Positions 42,809 to 51,936 are shown, counted from the stretch's first letter. The stretch: 64,000 bases of DNA from Lysobacter_C viscosus (GCF_046600715.1 NZ_JBJMAV010000002.1:186001-250000), one strand, 5' to 3'. Numbers and translations: made by a program. The notes: a model not told the origin generated them from the letters alone.

Positions 42809-45800
42809 GTGTCACTCGTCCGAACCCTCTGCCTGCTCGCCTCGCTCGCCACCCTGCTGGTGTGGAGCCCGCCGGTAGCTGCGCTGCAGCCGGACAAGAC
42901 CTTCCACCACTATGTGCGCAGCACGTGGTCGATCGAAGAAGGCCTGCCCCAGATCAGCGCGGTTGCGATCGCCCAGGGCGGGCGCGGTTACATCTGGGTC
43001 GGCACCCAGGCAGGCCTGGCGCGCTTCGACGGCGTGAAGTTCCAGGCCTTCACGCCCGAGAACGAGCCCGAGCTGCCCGGCATCTGGATCCGCTCCCTGC
43101 ACTCAGGCCGGGACGGTCGGATCTGGATCGGCAGCTACAAGGGCCTGGCGGTCCATGACGGTCGCGATTTCCGAGCGGTCCCCGCGGCCGATGCCACGCA
43201 ATGGCCGCAACTGGACATCAACGCGGTGGCCGAGGACGCCACGGGCACGATCTGGGTCGCGACCAACGCCGGTGTGTTCGAGGTTCGCGACCACGTGCTG
43301 CACCCCCTGGCCGGCAGCCCTGCCCCGGCATTGTCACTGGCGTGGTCGGAGGGTCGCTGGGCGGTTGGCGGGCACGGTGCGGTGTATTTCCCCGCCGACG
43401 GCCAGTGGCGGCGCGAACGGCTGCCGGCCGCCGCCAGCGACGCCCCCGTCAATCGATTGGCGCATGCCCATGGGCGCCTCTGGGCGGCCACCGCGGTGGG
43501 CCTGTTCGTGGATCGGGACGGCACGTTTGGCAGCCCGGTCGGTGATCCCACCCCCGATAATGCCGCCGCCCACGCGGTAGCCGGCTTCCAGGAAGCGTCG
43601 GTGCCGCAGCTCAACGGCGTGCCCGTTGACCTGTTGCTCGCCGACAGCGACGGCAACCTGTGGGCCGGTGGCGATGCGGGACTGGCCCGGATCCGTGCCG
43701 ATGGCCCCACCGAGTTCGTCCCCGCGTCCGGACCCGGCGGCGTCGCCGGTGTGCGCACGGGCCTGGAAGACCGCGAGGGCAATCTTTGGCTGGGCAGCCA
43801 GTGGGAGGGACTGATCCGCCTGCGCGATGGCTGGACCCGGCGTTATGGCACGGCCGAAGGCCTGCCCGGGCCGATCGTGTGGTCGGTGGCGGCCGACCCC
43901 GATGGCAGCCGCATCTGGGTGGGCCAGAACGATGGCGTCAGCGTGCTCGAGGACGGCCGGTTCCTGCCGGTCGCCAGCGGCGAGGCGCTGCCGCACCCGC
44001 AGGGCTACAACCTGCTGGCCGAGCGCGACCGGCTCTGGATCGGGACCCGGCGTGGCGTGGCCTTCATCGACCATGGTGGGCCTGCCGCCGGACAGGTGAG
44101 GCAACCGGACTGGGCCGGCACGGTGGCGGAATTGCAGATCAACGGGCTGGTTCGCGACCGCGAGGGGCACCTGTGGATCGCCACCAGCGACGGCCTGTTC
44201 GAGCACGACGGCACGGCGCTGAAGCGGTGGGGCGAGGAAGACGGCCTCGAGGACCCCCGCGTCCGCTTCGTGTATGTCGATGGCCCGCGCGCCCTGCTGG
44301 TCGGCAGCCAGTCGGGCGTGTTCGAGTTCGACGGCACCCGCTTCACCCGCAAGAGCGGCCTGACCGACGGCCTGGACATCACCGCGATCAAGCGCATGGC
44401 CGATGGCCGGCTGGTCGTTGGGGCCCTTTCGGAGGCCGTGTACTTCGAGCATGAGGGCCACTGGCAACGGCTGTCTGCCGAGGAGGGCATGCCGGCCAAC
44501 TCCCCCTTCGCCCTGATGGAGCATGCCGGATACCTGTGGGTGGCGGGCATCCGCGGCATCGTGCGGGTTCCCGTGGAAGACCTGGCGGCGCTTGCCGAGC
44601 GGCGCATCCCGCGCGTGCGCGGGCAGATGCTGCTCAACGAGCGCGGTGACCCGATGAGCGGGCAGCAGGGCTACTGCTGCAATGGCGCCGGCACCTCGAA
44701 GGGTTTCCTGCGTGGCGACACCCTGTGGCTGCCCACGCGCGATGGCGTGGTCGCGTTCGACACCCAGGCGATCCGGCCCAACACCGTGCCCCCTTCGGTG
44801 GAAATCGAACGGGTGATGGCCGACGGTGACTGGTGGCCCGCGCACCTGCTGGCCAACGCCGAGCTTCCGGTGACCGCGCGCGACATCACGTTCGAATTCA
44901 CCGTGCTGAGTTTCCAGGACCCGCGCAGCAACACCGTCGAGTACCGGCTGGAAGGCTACGACCGCGACTGGCAGACCGCGCCACTGGCCAATCGCAGCGC
45001 GCGCTACACCAACCTTCCGCCGGGCGACTACGTGTTCGAGGTCCGCGGCCTCAACAACACCGGCACTGCCAGCCAGGCGCCGGCACGGCTGTCGTTCTCG
45101 ATCGAACCGAAAGTCTACGAGACGCGCGCGTTCGCCATCGCCGTGGCCTTGTTGGCGCTGGCGCTGTTGGGGCTGGGCGTGCACCACCTGCAGGGCCGCC
45201 ACCGTCGCCAGCGCCGGGCGCTGGAGGAAGTGGTCCAGCAGCGCACCGAGGCGCTGGCCGCGGCCAACGAACGCCTGCGCGAGGCCAGCCAGACCGACCC
45301 GCTGACCGGCCTGCGCAACCGCCGTTACATGGCCAGCCAGATTCCGGCCGACCTGGCGTACTACGACCGCCAGATCCGCCAGGGCCCGGACCAGGGCAAG
45401 GTCATGGTGTTCGCGCTGGTCGACATCGACCACTTCAAGGCCGTCAACGACACCCACGGCCACCGCGCCGGTGACCTGGTGCTGCAACAGTTCGCGGGCA
45501 TCCTGCGCGCGCTGGTCCGCAGCGGCGATTACGTGGTGCGCTGGGGCGGTGAGGAATTCCTGCTGGTGTTCCGCCCGATGCCCGCCTCGCACGTGCCGCA
45601 ACTTGGCGAGCGCCTGCGCGCGGCGGTGGCCGAGCATACGTTCGACCTGGGCAACGGCCAGAGCCAGCAACTGACCTGCTCGGTCGGCCTGGCCGAATAC
45701 CCGCTGTTCGTCGGGCGGCGCGGGGTCGGCAGCTGGGAGACCCTGGTGGAGATGGCCGACCAGGCGCTGTATTTCGTCAAGACCCGCGGCCGCGACGGCT

Positions 45801-45958
45801 GGGCCGCGTTCCGCCCGACCGACACCACGCCCGAAGAGGACCTCCTGCAGGCCCTGCAGGCGGGCCCGGAGGTGCTGCTGGCCGAGGGCAGGCTGGCCCT
45901 GGTGGGGTCGCCTGCGGTGGTGGGCAATGCCGCCACCCCGACCCCCGCCGAGGGCTGA
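42809..45958 (+). CDS. two-component propeller sensor diguanylate cyclase
   Basis: A 1049-residue membrane protein that makes c-di-GMP in response to an unknown periplasmic signal. From the GTG at 42809 (CCGGAG upstream) it has a signal peptide (cleavage near AALQPDK), a Reg_prop double propeller (about 40-660), a Y_Y_Y domain (about 690-765), a membrane helix (about 774-796), a short coiled coil and a GGDEF domain (about 829-995). The active-site motif is GGEEF (913-917) and the inhibitory I-site RSGD (904-907) lies five residues before it, so feedback control is expected. An in-frame TTG 24 bases upstream is less likely. The promoter may be sigma-54 type. Confidence 0.92.
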   Translation: MSLVRTLCLLASLATLLVWSPPVAALQPDKTFHHYVRSTWSIEEGLPQISAVAIAQGGRGYIWVGTQAGLARFDGVKFQAFTPENEPELPGIWIRSLHSGRDGRIWIGSYKGLAVHDGRDFRAVPAADATQWPQLDINAVAEDATGTIWVATNAGVFEVRDHVLHPLAGSPAPALSLAWSEGRWAVGGHGAVYFPADGQWRRERLPAAASDAPVNRLAHAHGRLWAATAVGLFVDRDGTFGSPVGDPTPDNAAAHAVAGFQEASVPQLNGVPVDLLLADSDGNLWAGGDAGLARIRADGPTEFVPASGPGGVAGVRTGLEDREGNLWLGSQWEGLIRLRDGWTRRYGTAEGLPGPIVWSVAADPDGSRIWVGQNDGVSVLEDGRFLPVASGEALPHPQGYNLLAERDRLWIGTRRGVAFIDHGGPAAGQVRQPDWAGTVAELQINGLVRDREGHLWIATSDGLFEHDGTALKRWGEEDGLEDPRVRFVYVDGPRALLVGSQSGVFEFDGTRFTRKSGLTDGLDITAIKRMADGRLVVGALSEAVYFEHEGHWQRLSAEEGMPANSPFALMEHAGYLWVAGIRGIVRVPVEDLAALAERRIPRVRGQMLLNERGDPMSGQQGYCCNGAGTSKGFLRGDTLWLPTRDGVVAFDTQAIRPNTVPPSVEIERVMADGDWWPAHLLANAELPVTARDITFEFTVLSFQDPRSNTVEYRLEGYDRDWQTAPLANRSARYTNLPPGDYVFEVRGLNNTGTASQAPARLSFSIEPKVYETRAFAIAVALLALALLGLGVHHLQGRHRRQRRALEEVVQQRTEALAAANERLREASQTDPLTGLRNRRYMASQIPADLAYYDRQIRQGPDQGKVMVFALVDIDHFKAVNDTHGHRAGDLVLQQFAGILRALVRSGDYVVRWGGEEFLLVFRPMPASHVPQLGERLRAAVAEHTFDLGNGQSQQLTCSVGLAEYPLFVGRRGVGSWETLVEMADQALYFVKTRGRDGWAAFRPTDTTPEEDLLQALQAGPEVLLAEGRLALVGSPAVVGNAATPTPAEG

Positions 45959-45978
45959 GTCCTGCCCGTTCGTACGGA

Positions 45979-47163
45979 TCAGGCGCCCGGCAGCCGCCGG
46001 GCCAGGGCCAAGGCGTCGTCCAGCAGCGCGGCGGCCGTCACCCCGGCGCCCGCACCCGGCCCCTGGATGACCAGCGGCTGGTCCGGGTAGCGGTCCGACC
46101 AGATCGCCACGCGGTTGTCGGTACCACTGCCGCCGGCGAGTGGGTCGTCGGCGCCCAGCGACTCCAGCCCGATCCGCCCCCGTCCGTTCTGCAGCCGCGC
46201 AATGAACCGCAAGCGCTCTCCCCGCTTCCACGCCTCGGCAAAGCGCGTGCGCAGCGGGCCGTCAAGCACCGGTAGCGCCGCGTCGACGTGAGTGGCGGAC
46301 AGCCGCGCCAGCACGTCGGGCACCAGCGACCGTACCGTGACGTCGCCCGTCTCCAGTTCTACCCCCGACGTACGCGCCAGGATCAGCAGCTTGCGACGCA
46401 CGTCCTCGCCCGACAGGTCCTCGCGCGGGTCGGGTTCGGTGAACCCGGCCTGGCGCGCCTGGCGCACGAAACCGGAGAACGGACGCAGCCCGTCGTAATG
46501 GTTGAACAACCATGCCAGCGAACCCGACAGCACACCGGCGATGGCATGGATGCGGTCGCCACCGTCACGCAATGCGCGGATCGTCCGCAACAGCGGGAGA
46601 CCCGCGCCCACCGTTGCGCTGTCGCCGTAGCCGCTGCCCCCCTCGGTGCGGGCCCGCTGGATCCGGCGCCAGCGGTCCAGCGACGTCCCCTGGCCCAGCT
46701 TGCAGGCGGTCACCACGTCGATGCCCTGCCCGAGCCAGCGGGCGTGGTGGGATGCGACCGTGTCGCTGGCGGTGGCGTCGATGACGATCCGGCGTGCCTG
46801 CTGCCCGCCGTCCGCCAGCGCGCGCGCCACCTGCGTGGGATCGCTGGGGGCCAGCGCCACCTCTTCGCCCGGTCCCGGCTGGAGCGGCTCGACGAGCCGG
46901 GCAGCGCGTTCGCGGGGCGGGTGTGGGTCCAAGCCGGCGCTTTCGCAGTCCGCCTCGACAGCCGAGGGCCGCCACAGCCGCGCCGCATGCCTGGAGTCGG
47001 CCACGTACACCAGTGACAGCGGATCGCCGCATCCGTCGCTTCGCCGCTCCCCGATCCTGCGCAGCAGTGCGGCGCCCACGTTGCCAACGCCCAGCAGCGC
47101 GATGCGGGCCGGGACGTGCGGCGACGCAAACCGTCCCGACACGCATCCTGCCCGGGCGCTCAT
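45979..47163 (-). CDS. hom: homoserine dehydrogenase, short monofunctional form
   Basis: Reduces aspartate semialdehyde to homoserine. The 394 residues contain the Rossmann motif IALLGVGNVGAALLRRIG, the catalytic-domain segments VTACKLGQGTS and AGVLSGSLAWLFN and FTEPDPREDLSGEDVRRKLLIL, and a C-terminal return strand. It resembles the dehydrogenase half of ThrA but has no kinase and no ACT domain, so feedback control by threonine may be lost. Start overlaps the metB stop by four bases. Confidence 0.92.
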   Translation of the reverse strand: MSARAGCVSGRFASPHVPARIALLGVGNVGAALLRRIGERRSDGCGDPLSLVYVADSRHAARLWRPSAVEADCESAGLDPHPPRERAARLVEPLQPGPGEEVALAPSDPTQVARALADGGQQARRIVIDATASDTVASHHARWLGQGIDVVTACKLGQGTSLDRWRRIQRARTEGGSGYGDSATVGAGLPLLRTIRALRDGGDRIHAIAGVLSGSLAWLFNHYDGLRPFSGFVRQARQAGFTEPDPREDLSGEDVRRKLLILARTSGVELETGDVTVRSLVPDVLARLSATHVDAALPVLDGPLRTRFAEAWKRGERLRFIARLQNGRGRIGLESLGADDPLAGGSGTDNRVAIWSDRYPDQPLVIQGPGAGAGVTAAALLDDALALARRLPGA

Positions 47164-48359
47164 CGGGCCACCCCGCGGGTGGCGCGTGCCGCCGCGTGGG
47201 CACGGTCAAGCGCGGCCTCGACGTCGGCCAACAGGTCGTCCTCGTGCTCGATGCCGACCGACAGGCGCAGCAGCCCGTCGCCGATGCCGGCGCACGCGCG
47301 CGCCTCCGCCGACATCGCGGCATGGGTCATGGTTGCCGGATGTGCGACCAGGCTTTCGACGCCGCCCAGCGACTCGGCCAGGGTGAAGCATCGCAGCCCG
47401 TCCAGGAATGCGCGCACCGCCGCCTCGCCACCCTCGAGCTCCAGGCTGAGCATCGCCCCGAAGCCGCGCTGCTGGCGCGCCGCCACCGCGTGTCCCGGGT
47501 GCGAGCTGCACCCCGGATAGTGCAGCGCACGTACCGCGCCGTCGCCCTCCACCAGCGACGCGAGTGCGGTCGTGTTGGCCTGGTGCACGCGCAGGCGTGC
47601 GTCCAGCGTGCGCAGGCCACGCAGGGTCAGGAAACTGTCGAACGGCGCGCCCGCCAGGCCCAGGCAGTTGGCCCACCAGGCCAGCTGCTCGTGCACGGCG
47701 GCGTCCCGGGCGAGCACCGCGCCACCGACCACGTCACTGTGGCCGTTGATGTACTTGGTCGTGGAGTGCACCACCACGTCGGCGCCGAAGCCGATCGGCC
47801 GCTGCAGCGCGGGGGAAAGGAACGTGTTGTCGACCACCGCCAGCGCGCCCGCCGCGTGCGCGGCCTCGATCACCAACCGCAGGTCGGTGATTCGCAGCAA
47901 CGGGTTGGACGGGGTTTCGATCCACACCACCGCCGGTCCCAACCCCAGGGCGGAACCCAGCGATAGCGGATCGGTCATGTCCACGGTCAGCAGTTCGAAC
48001 GCGCCCCTGGCCGCAAGCGCGGTGAACAGCCTCCAGCTGCCGCCATAGCCGTCGTGTGGCACCACCAGACGGTCACCGGGCTTCAGCAGTGCGTGCAGCG
48101 CCAGCGCGATCGCGGCCATGCCGGTTGCGGTGACCACCCCGCCCGCGGCGCCTTCCAGTTCGGCCAGCGCCCCGCCCAGCAGGTCACGCGTCGGATTGCC
48201 GCTGCGCGTGTAGTCATAGTGGCGCTTGCAGTCGAATCCCTCGAAACTGAAATTGGACGACAGCACCAGCGGCGGCGTCACCGCGCCGAACGCCGGGTCG
48301 CGGTCGATGCCGGCGCGCACCGCGGTGGTGGCCGGGTTGAAGCCGGTTTGCGCGCTCAT
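47160..48359 (-). CDS. metB: cystathionine gamma-synthase
   Basis: A PLP enzyme of 399 residues that joins activated homoserine and cysteine to cystathionine. The PLP Lys lies in VVHSTTKYINGHSDVVGG near 205, with YDYTRSGNPTRDLL, GGVVTATGMAAIALAL and IETPSNPLLRITD upstream. The ATG at 48357-48359 overlaps the metX stop (ATGA), and its own stop overlaps hom. The sequence alone cannot exclude O-acylhomoserine sulfhydrylase activity, but the family motifs favour MetB. Confidence 0.92.
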   Translation of the reverse strand: MSAQTGFNPATTAVRAGIDRDPAFGAVTPPLVLSSNFSFEGFDCKRHYDYTRSGNPTRDLLGGALAELEGAAGGVVTATGMAAIALALHALLKPGDRLVVPHDGYGGSWRLFTALAARGAFELLTVDMTDPLSLGSALGLGPAVVWIETPSNPLLRITDLRLVIEAAHAAGALAVVDNTFLSPALQRPIGFGADVVVHSTTKYINGHSDVVGGAVLARDAAVHEQLAWWANCLGLAGAPFDSFLTLRGLRTLDARLRVHQANTTALASLVEGDGAVRALHYPGCSSHPGHAVAARQQRGFGAMLSLELEGGEAAVRAFLDGLRCFTLAESLGGVESLVAHPATMTHAAMSAEARACAGIGDGLLRLSVGIEHEDDLLADVEAALDRAHAAARATRGVAR

Positions 48360-49396
48360 GCCGGTGCTCCTTCGCGGGCGATGCCTGCTGCCATGCCATG
48401 CAGGGCATCGGCAAGCACCCGTCCGATGGCAGCGTCCTCCTTCAGGAACGCGTCGTGGCCATAGCGCGAGCGCAGCACGTGCAGGCGCACCTCGCCGCGC
48501 AGGCGCTCGACCAGCTCGTAGGCCTGCGCCACCGGGACCAGGCGGTCGTCCGCCACCGCCACCACCGTTGTGGGCACGGTGATCCGTTCCGGGTCGACGC
48601 ATTGCAGGTCGATCGACTCCGACAGGCGCAGGAAAGCGGTCACCGGGGTGCGCGCCACATAGCCGGCGGCGCAGTGGTCGAGATAGTCCTCCGCAGCCAC
48701 CCGGACGCGGCCCTCGCGCACCGTGGCGGGACCGAAGCGGGTGGCGAATTCCTCGGGGGTCCGGTAGCCCAGCACCGCCAACTGGCGCGCCAGCGCCAAT
48801 CCGTGCGCGTCGTCGCACTGCAGCGCGCCCAAAGCCACCGCCCGCCGTTGCAGCGCACGCCACGCACTGGCGTAGGGATGGGCGCGGTGGACGCCGCTGA
48901 TCGCGACCAGCTTTCGCACCCGCGCACCGTGCAGGGCGGCGAACTGCAGGCCCACCTGCGCGCCATACGAGCAGCCGACGAAGGCGTCCAGCGCGTCGAT
49001 ACCGAGCGCGTCCAGCAGCGAGGCGATCGCATCGGCCTGGTCAGCCGGATCCAGCGGCACGTCCAGCGCACCATCGCTGCCCAGCCAATCGACTGCCAGC
49101 ACCTGCACGCGGCGGGTATCGATCGCCCGGCCAGGGCCCACCTGCGCATGCCACCAGCGATCCACGTCGCGACCCGCGGAGATGCCGCCGGCCACCACGA
49201 CCACCGGCGCGTCCACCTGTCCGAGCCGGGCATGGCGGAGGTTGACCAGGCGCGGGCCGCCATGTCGCAGCTGCAGCAGCAGGCCGGTGCTGCCCAGTGT
49301 GGCGACTGGCGCGGTGTCCGGTGGCGAGGGCGGGTCGTCGCAGGTCTCGCGGGGAGGTGGGGCAACTCGGGCGGTCAGGGTCATGGCGGTGGTCAT
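48356..49396 (-). CDS. metX: homoserine O-acyltransferase (probably succinyltransferase), MetX type
   Basis: An alpha/beta-hydrolase-fold acyltransferase that activates homoserine. From the ATG at 49394-49396 it has 346 residues; a second ATG at 49384 is possible. The nucleophile Ser lies in FVGCSYGAQVGLQFA near 160, with Asp in VVAVADDRLVP and His in SRYGHDAFLKED. Xanthomonadaceae MetX enzymes have been found to use succinyl-CoA, so O-succinylhomoserine is the likely product (family knowledge). It heads metX-metB-hom and is preceded by a SAM-I riboswitch. Confidence 0.88.
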   Translation of the reverse strand: MTTAMTLTARVAPPPRETCDDPPSPPDTAPVATLGSTGLLLQLRHGGPRLVNLRHARLGQVDAPVVVVAGGISAGRDVDRWWHAQVGPGRAIDTRRVQVLAVDWLGSDGALDVPLDPADQADAIASLLDALGIDALDAFVGCSYGAQVGLQFAALHGARVRKLVAISGVHRAHPYASAWRALQRRAVALGALQCDDAHGLALARQLAVLGYRTPEEFATRFGPATVREGRVRVAAEDYLDHCAAGYVARTPVTAFLRLSESIDLQCVDPERITVPTTVVAVADDRLVPVAQAYELVERLRGEVRLHVLRSRYGHDAFLKEDAAIGRVLADALHGMAAGIAREGAPA

Positions 49397-49463
49397 CCGT
49401 GGCAGCGGTGGGGCCACCGAGCGGACGACAACACGCGACGGGCCCATGCCCGGCGGTATCGCG

Positions 49464-49583
49464 TCCATCTTCCGACGGTCCGCGCAGCCGCGGGTCGTCG
49501 CAGGATTTGGCACCTGGCGCAGCCTTGCGCTGCGCGGGTTGCCCCGGCTTCAAAGGGCCTGTCCCTCTGCCGGTCTCGATGGA
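49464..49583 (-). ncRNA. SAM-I (S-box) riboswitch upstream of metX
   Basis: The 120-nt minus-strand leader has all S-box landmarks in order: P1 TCCATC pairing with GATGGA at the ends, the kink-turn segment AGAGGGAC, the helix GGCCCTTTGAAGCC with GCAACC, a hairpin CGCAGC/GCTGCG, the AGGTGCCAAATCCTGC block that binds SAM, a CCGCG/CGCGG hairpin and GGAAGATGGA. It ends 67 bases before the metX ATG. A CGGTGG/CCACCG hairpin lies between it and the start without a T-tract, so control may act on translation. Confidence 0.92.
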
Positions 49584-49591
49584 TGCGGCGC

Positions 49592-49621
49592 AGTCTGCCC
49601 GTGCCATGCCGGGGCTGTCAA
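49592..49621 (-). promoter_or_regulatory. sigma-70 promoter for the metX leader
   Basis: On the minus strand a perfect TTGACA (49616-49621) is followed after 18 bases by CAGACT. The start site would fall at about 49585, right at the 5' end of the riboswitch. The -10 is weak, but the placement agrees. Confidence 0.6.
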
Positions 49622-49703
49622 TCGCTTCATGCGGATTAAGCGATGTATTGCATCGGTCACTCGTGGCAGGACCCGTCACGCCCATGGCGAATACACTTCG
49701 GTA

Positions 49704-50840
49704 ATGACCCTGCATTCCCTTCGTCCCCTCGCCCTGTGCATCACCCTGCTGGCGGCGGCCGCCTGTTCCGGCCTCCCCCCGCGCGCCGCAGCTCCCAGGG
49801 CCAGCAGCCCCGCGGCCTCCCCGGCCCCTACCCCCGTGGCCGATGCATCCGCGGTCGCGGTGCGCGAGTCGTTCGTGTCAGCCGCCTATGCCGGCGAGGA
49901 ACTCGATTCGCTGGCCACATGGCCGACCGTGGAAGGCGGCCTGTGGGTCATCGCCACCGCCAAGGCGAGCCACCGGCTGAAGGTCTTCGACGGCGATACC
50001 GGACGGTGGCTGCGCGACGTAGGCGGGCGCGGCACCGAGCCGGGCCAATTCAACCGCCCCAACGGCATCGCCGTGCACGGGGACCTGCTGTTCGTGGTCG
50101 AGCGCGACAACCGCCGGGTACAGGTGCTGTCGCTGCCCGGCTTCGAGCCGGTCGGCCAGTTCGGACATGCCGAGCTGCAAAGCCCGTACGGCCTGTGGCT
50201 GCATGAAACCGCGCCCGGCGAGCTCGAGGTTTTCGTCACCGACAGTTTCATGCTGGGCGAACGTTTCGACGTGGTGCCGCCGTGGTCGCAACTGGACCAG
50301 CGCGTGCGCCGGTACCGCGTGAGCCTCGATGGCGCGGGACGCCTGGCCGCACACCCGGCAGGCAGCTTCGGCAGCACGCAACCCGACACCGCACTGCGCA
50401 TGGTCGAATCCATTGCCGGCGACCCGGCCACCGGGCGCCTGCTGGTTGCCGACGAAGACCGCCGGCACCGGTCCACGCTCTACGAATACCGGCTGGACGG
50501 CAGCGCCACCGGCCGACGCCTGCCCGGTGCCGGCTTCGGCGCCGAAGCCGAGGGCATCGCGCTGTGGAGTTGCCCCGACGACGGCGGCTACTGGGTCGCG
50601 GTGGACCAACTGATGCCGTTGGCGCAGTTCCACCTGTTCCAGCGTGGCGACCTGACCCCGGCCGGCAGCTTCCGCGGAGAAACGGTGTCCTACACCGACG
50701 GGATCGCGCTGCACGCCGCGCCCACGCGCGCATTCCCCGGTGGCGTGCTCTATGCGGTGCACGCCGACAGTGCAGTGGCGGCGTTCGACCTGCGCGGGGT
50801 GGTCGACGGCCTGGACCTCGATCGCGGCTGCGTGGAATAG
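49704..50840 (+). CDS. beta-propeller lipoprotein (NHL / phytase-like)
   Basis: A 378-residue lipoprotein with lipobox AAAC (near residue 21) and an Ala/Pro/Ser-rich spacer. The rest is a beta-propeller with blades such as GGLWVIATAKASHRLKVFD, NRPNGIAVHGDLLFVVERDN and YTDGIALHAAP. This pattern fits 6-bladed NHL or beta-propeller phytase folds; phytase function is possible but no calcium-site motif was confirmed. The M23 peptidase follows after six bases, so the two are one operon. Confidence 0.8.
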   Translation: MTLHSLRPLALCITLLAAAACSGLPPRAAAPRASSPAASPAPTPVADASAVAVRESFVSAAYAGEELDSLATWPTVEGGLWVIATAKASHRLKVFDGDTGRWLRDVGGRGTEPGQFNRPNGIAVHGDLLFVVERDNRRVQVLSLPGFEPVGQFGHAELQSPYGLWLHETAPGELEVFVTDSFMLGERFDVVPPWSQLDQRVRRYRVSLDGAGRLAAHPAGSFGSTQPDTALRMVESIAGDPATGRLLVADEDRRHRSTLYEYRLDGSATGRRLPGAGFGAEAEGIALWSCPDDGGYWVAVDQLMPLAQFHLFQRGDLTPAGSFRGETVSYTDGIALHAAPTRAFPGGVLYAVHADSAVAAFDLRGVVDGLDLDRGCVE

Positions 50841-50846
50841 ACCGCC

Positions 50847-51767
50847 ATGGCCCAGCCTTTCCCCCGCATCGCCTGCGCCGCACTCTTGCTTGCCATTGGC
50901 TGGCCAGCACCGGTGGAGGCCGCCAAGATCTACCGCTGGAAAGACGCCGACGGCGTCACCCAGTACGGCGACCAGTTGCCGGCGGCCGAGGCGGTTGCGG
51001 TGACGGTCATCCCGGTCGAGTTCGAGCCCGGAGCCATCGCCCAGCTGCGGGTGGAGAACCAGGGCAGCCGCTACCTGGCGTGGGCCGACAACCGCCTGTC
51101 GGGACCGATCGAGGTGCGGGTACGCTTCCAGCACCAGGACAACATCGCCGGCCGCCCGGCGCTGCCCACGGGGGCATTGCTGCAGCCGGGTTCCAGCGCG
51201 CTGGTCGCACAGCTGGCCACGTCCGATCCCACCCGCGGTGGCCGCTTCGAGTTGCACATGGACAGCGTACCGGGCGACCCGGCGGCCCGGCCGCGCGACG
51301 TCGAGTACCGGTTGCCGCTGGAGCAGTACAGGATCCGCGTCGACCAGGGCTACGGCGGCCGCTTCAGCCACGACGACCCCGCCAACCAGTACGCGGTGGA
51401 TTTCGCAGCCGCGGAAGGCACGCCCGTGCTGGCAGCGCGCGAAGGCGTGGTGATGCAGGTCGAGTCCGACTTCCAGCGTGCCGGGCTGGACCGGGAGGCC
51501 TTCGGCGGGCGCGCCAATTTCGTGCGCATCGTCCACGACGACGGTTCCATGGCGCTGTATGCGCACCTGCAGCCGGAAGGCGCGTACGTGCGCGTGGGCC
51601 AGCGAGTGCGCACGGGCCAGCAGATCGGGCTGTCGGGCAACACCGGCTTCACCACCGGGCCGCACCTGCACTTCGCGGTGCAGGTCAACCGGGGCATGCG
51701 GCTCGAATCCATCCCGTTCCGCATGAACGGACCGACCGGGCCGCTGCGCATCGACGACGGGCGCTAG
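50847..51767 (+). CDS. M23 family peptidase with DUF4124 N-terminus
   Basis: A 306-residue periplasmic protein. After a signal peptide there is a DUF4124 motif (KIYRWKDADGVTQYGDQLP, near 27), a beta-rich middle and a LytM/M23 domain (about 180-295). The AHLQPEGAYVRVGQRV and GPHLHFAVQ motifs supply two metal-site elements. The first ligand motif HxxxD reads QYAVD, with Gln where His is expected. It may thus be a non-canonical enzyme or a regulator of cell-wall amidases (inference). Confidence 0.88.
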   Translation: MAQPFPRIACAALLLAIGWPAPVEAAKIYRWKDADGVTQYGDQLPAAEAVAVTVIPVEFEPGAIAQLRVENQGSRYLAWADNRLSGPIEVRVRFQHQDNIAGRPALPTGALLQPGSSALVAQLATSDPTRGGRFELHMDSVPGDPAARPRDVEYRLPLEQYRIRVDQGYGGRFSHDDPANQYAVDFAAAEGTPVLAAREGVVMQVESDFQRAGLDREAFGGRANFVRIVHDDGSMALYAHLQPEGAYVRVGQRVRTGQQIGLSGNTGFTTGPHLHFAVQVNRGMRLESIPFRMNGPTGPLRIDDGR

Positions 51768-51780
51768 GCGCGTCGTGCCT

Positions 51781-51936
51781 TTGTAGGAGCGGCTTCAGCC
51801 GCGATAGGAAGCCGCACCTCAGTTGTAGGAGCGACGTAAGTCGCGACCGTCAGTTCCGAGGACTGGCGAGTTCGCGACTTACGTCGCTCCTACAAAGGGA
51901 TTGAGAGATTCGATCGCGGCTGAAGCCGCTCCTACA
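51781..51936. repeat. REP cluster III, nested A-B-B'-A' palindromes
   Basis: Four units: A 51781-51804 (GTAGGAGCGGCTTCAGCCGC), B 51824-51848 (GTAGGAGCGACGTAAGTCGC), B' 51871-51894 (the reverse of B) and A' 51911-51936 (the reverse of A). Between B and B' CAGT and ACTG flank a small loop. The whole 156 bases form one large nested hairpin between two convergent genes. Confidence 0.92.

Noticed and set aside
43334..46231. Minus-strand open frame of 965 codons over the diguanylate cyclase gene
   Set aside because: Antisense shadow of a clearly recognised gene; low-complexity composition without domain motifs.
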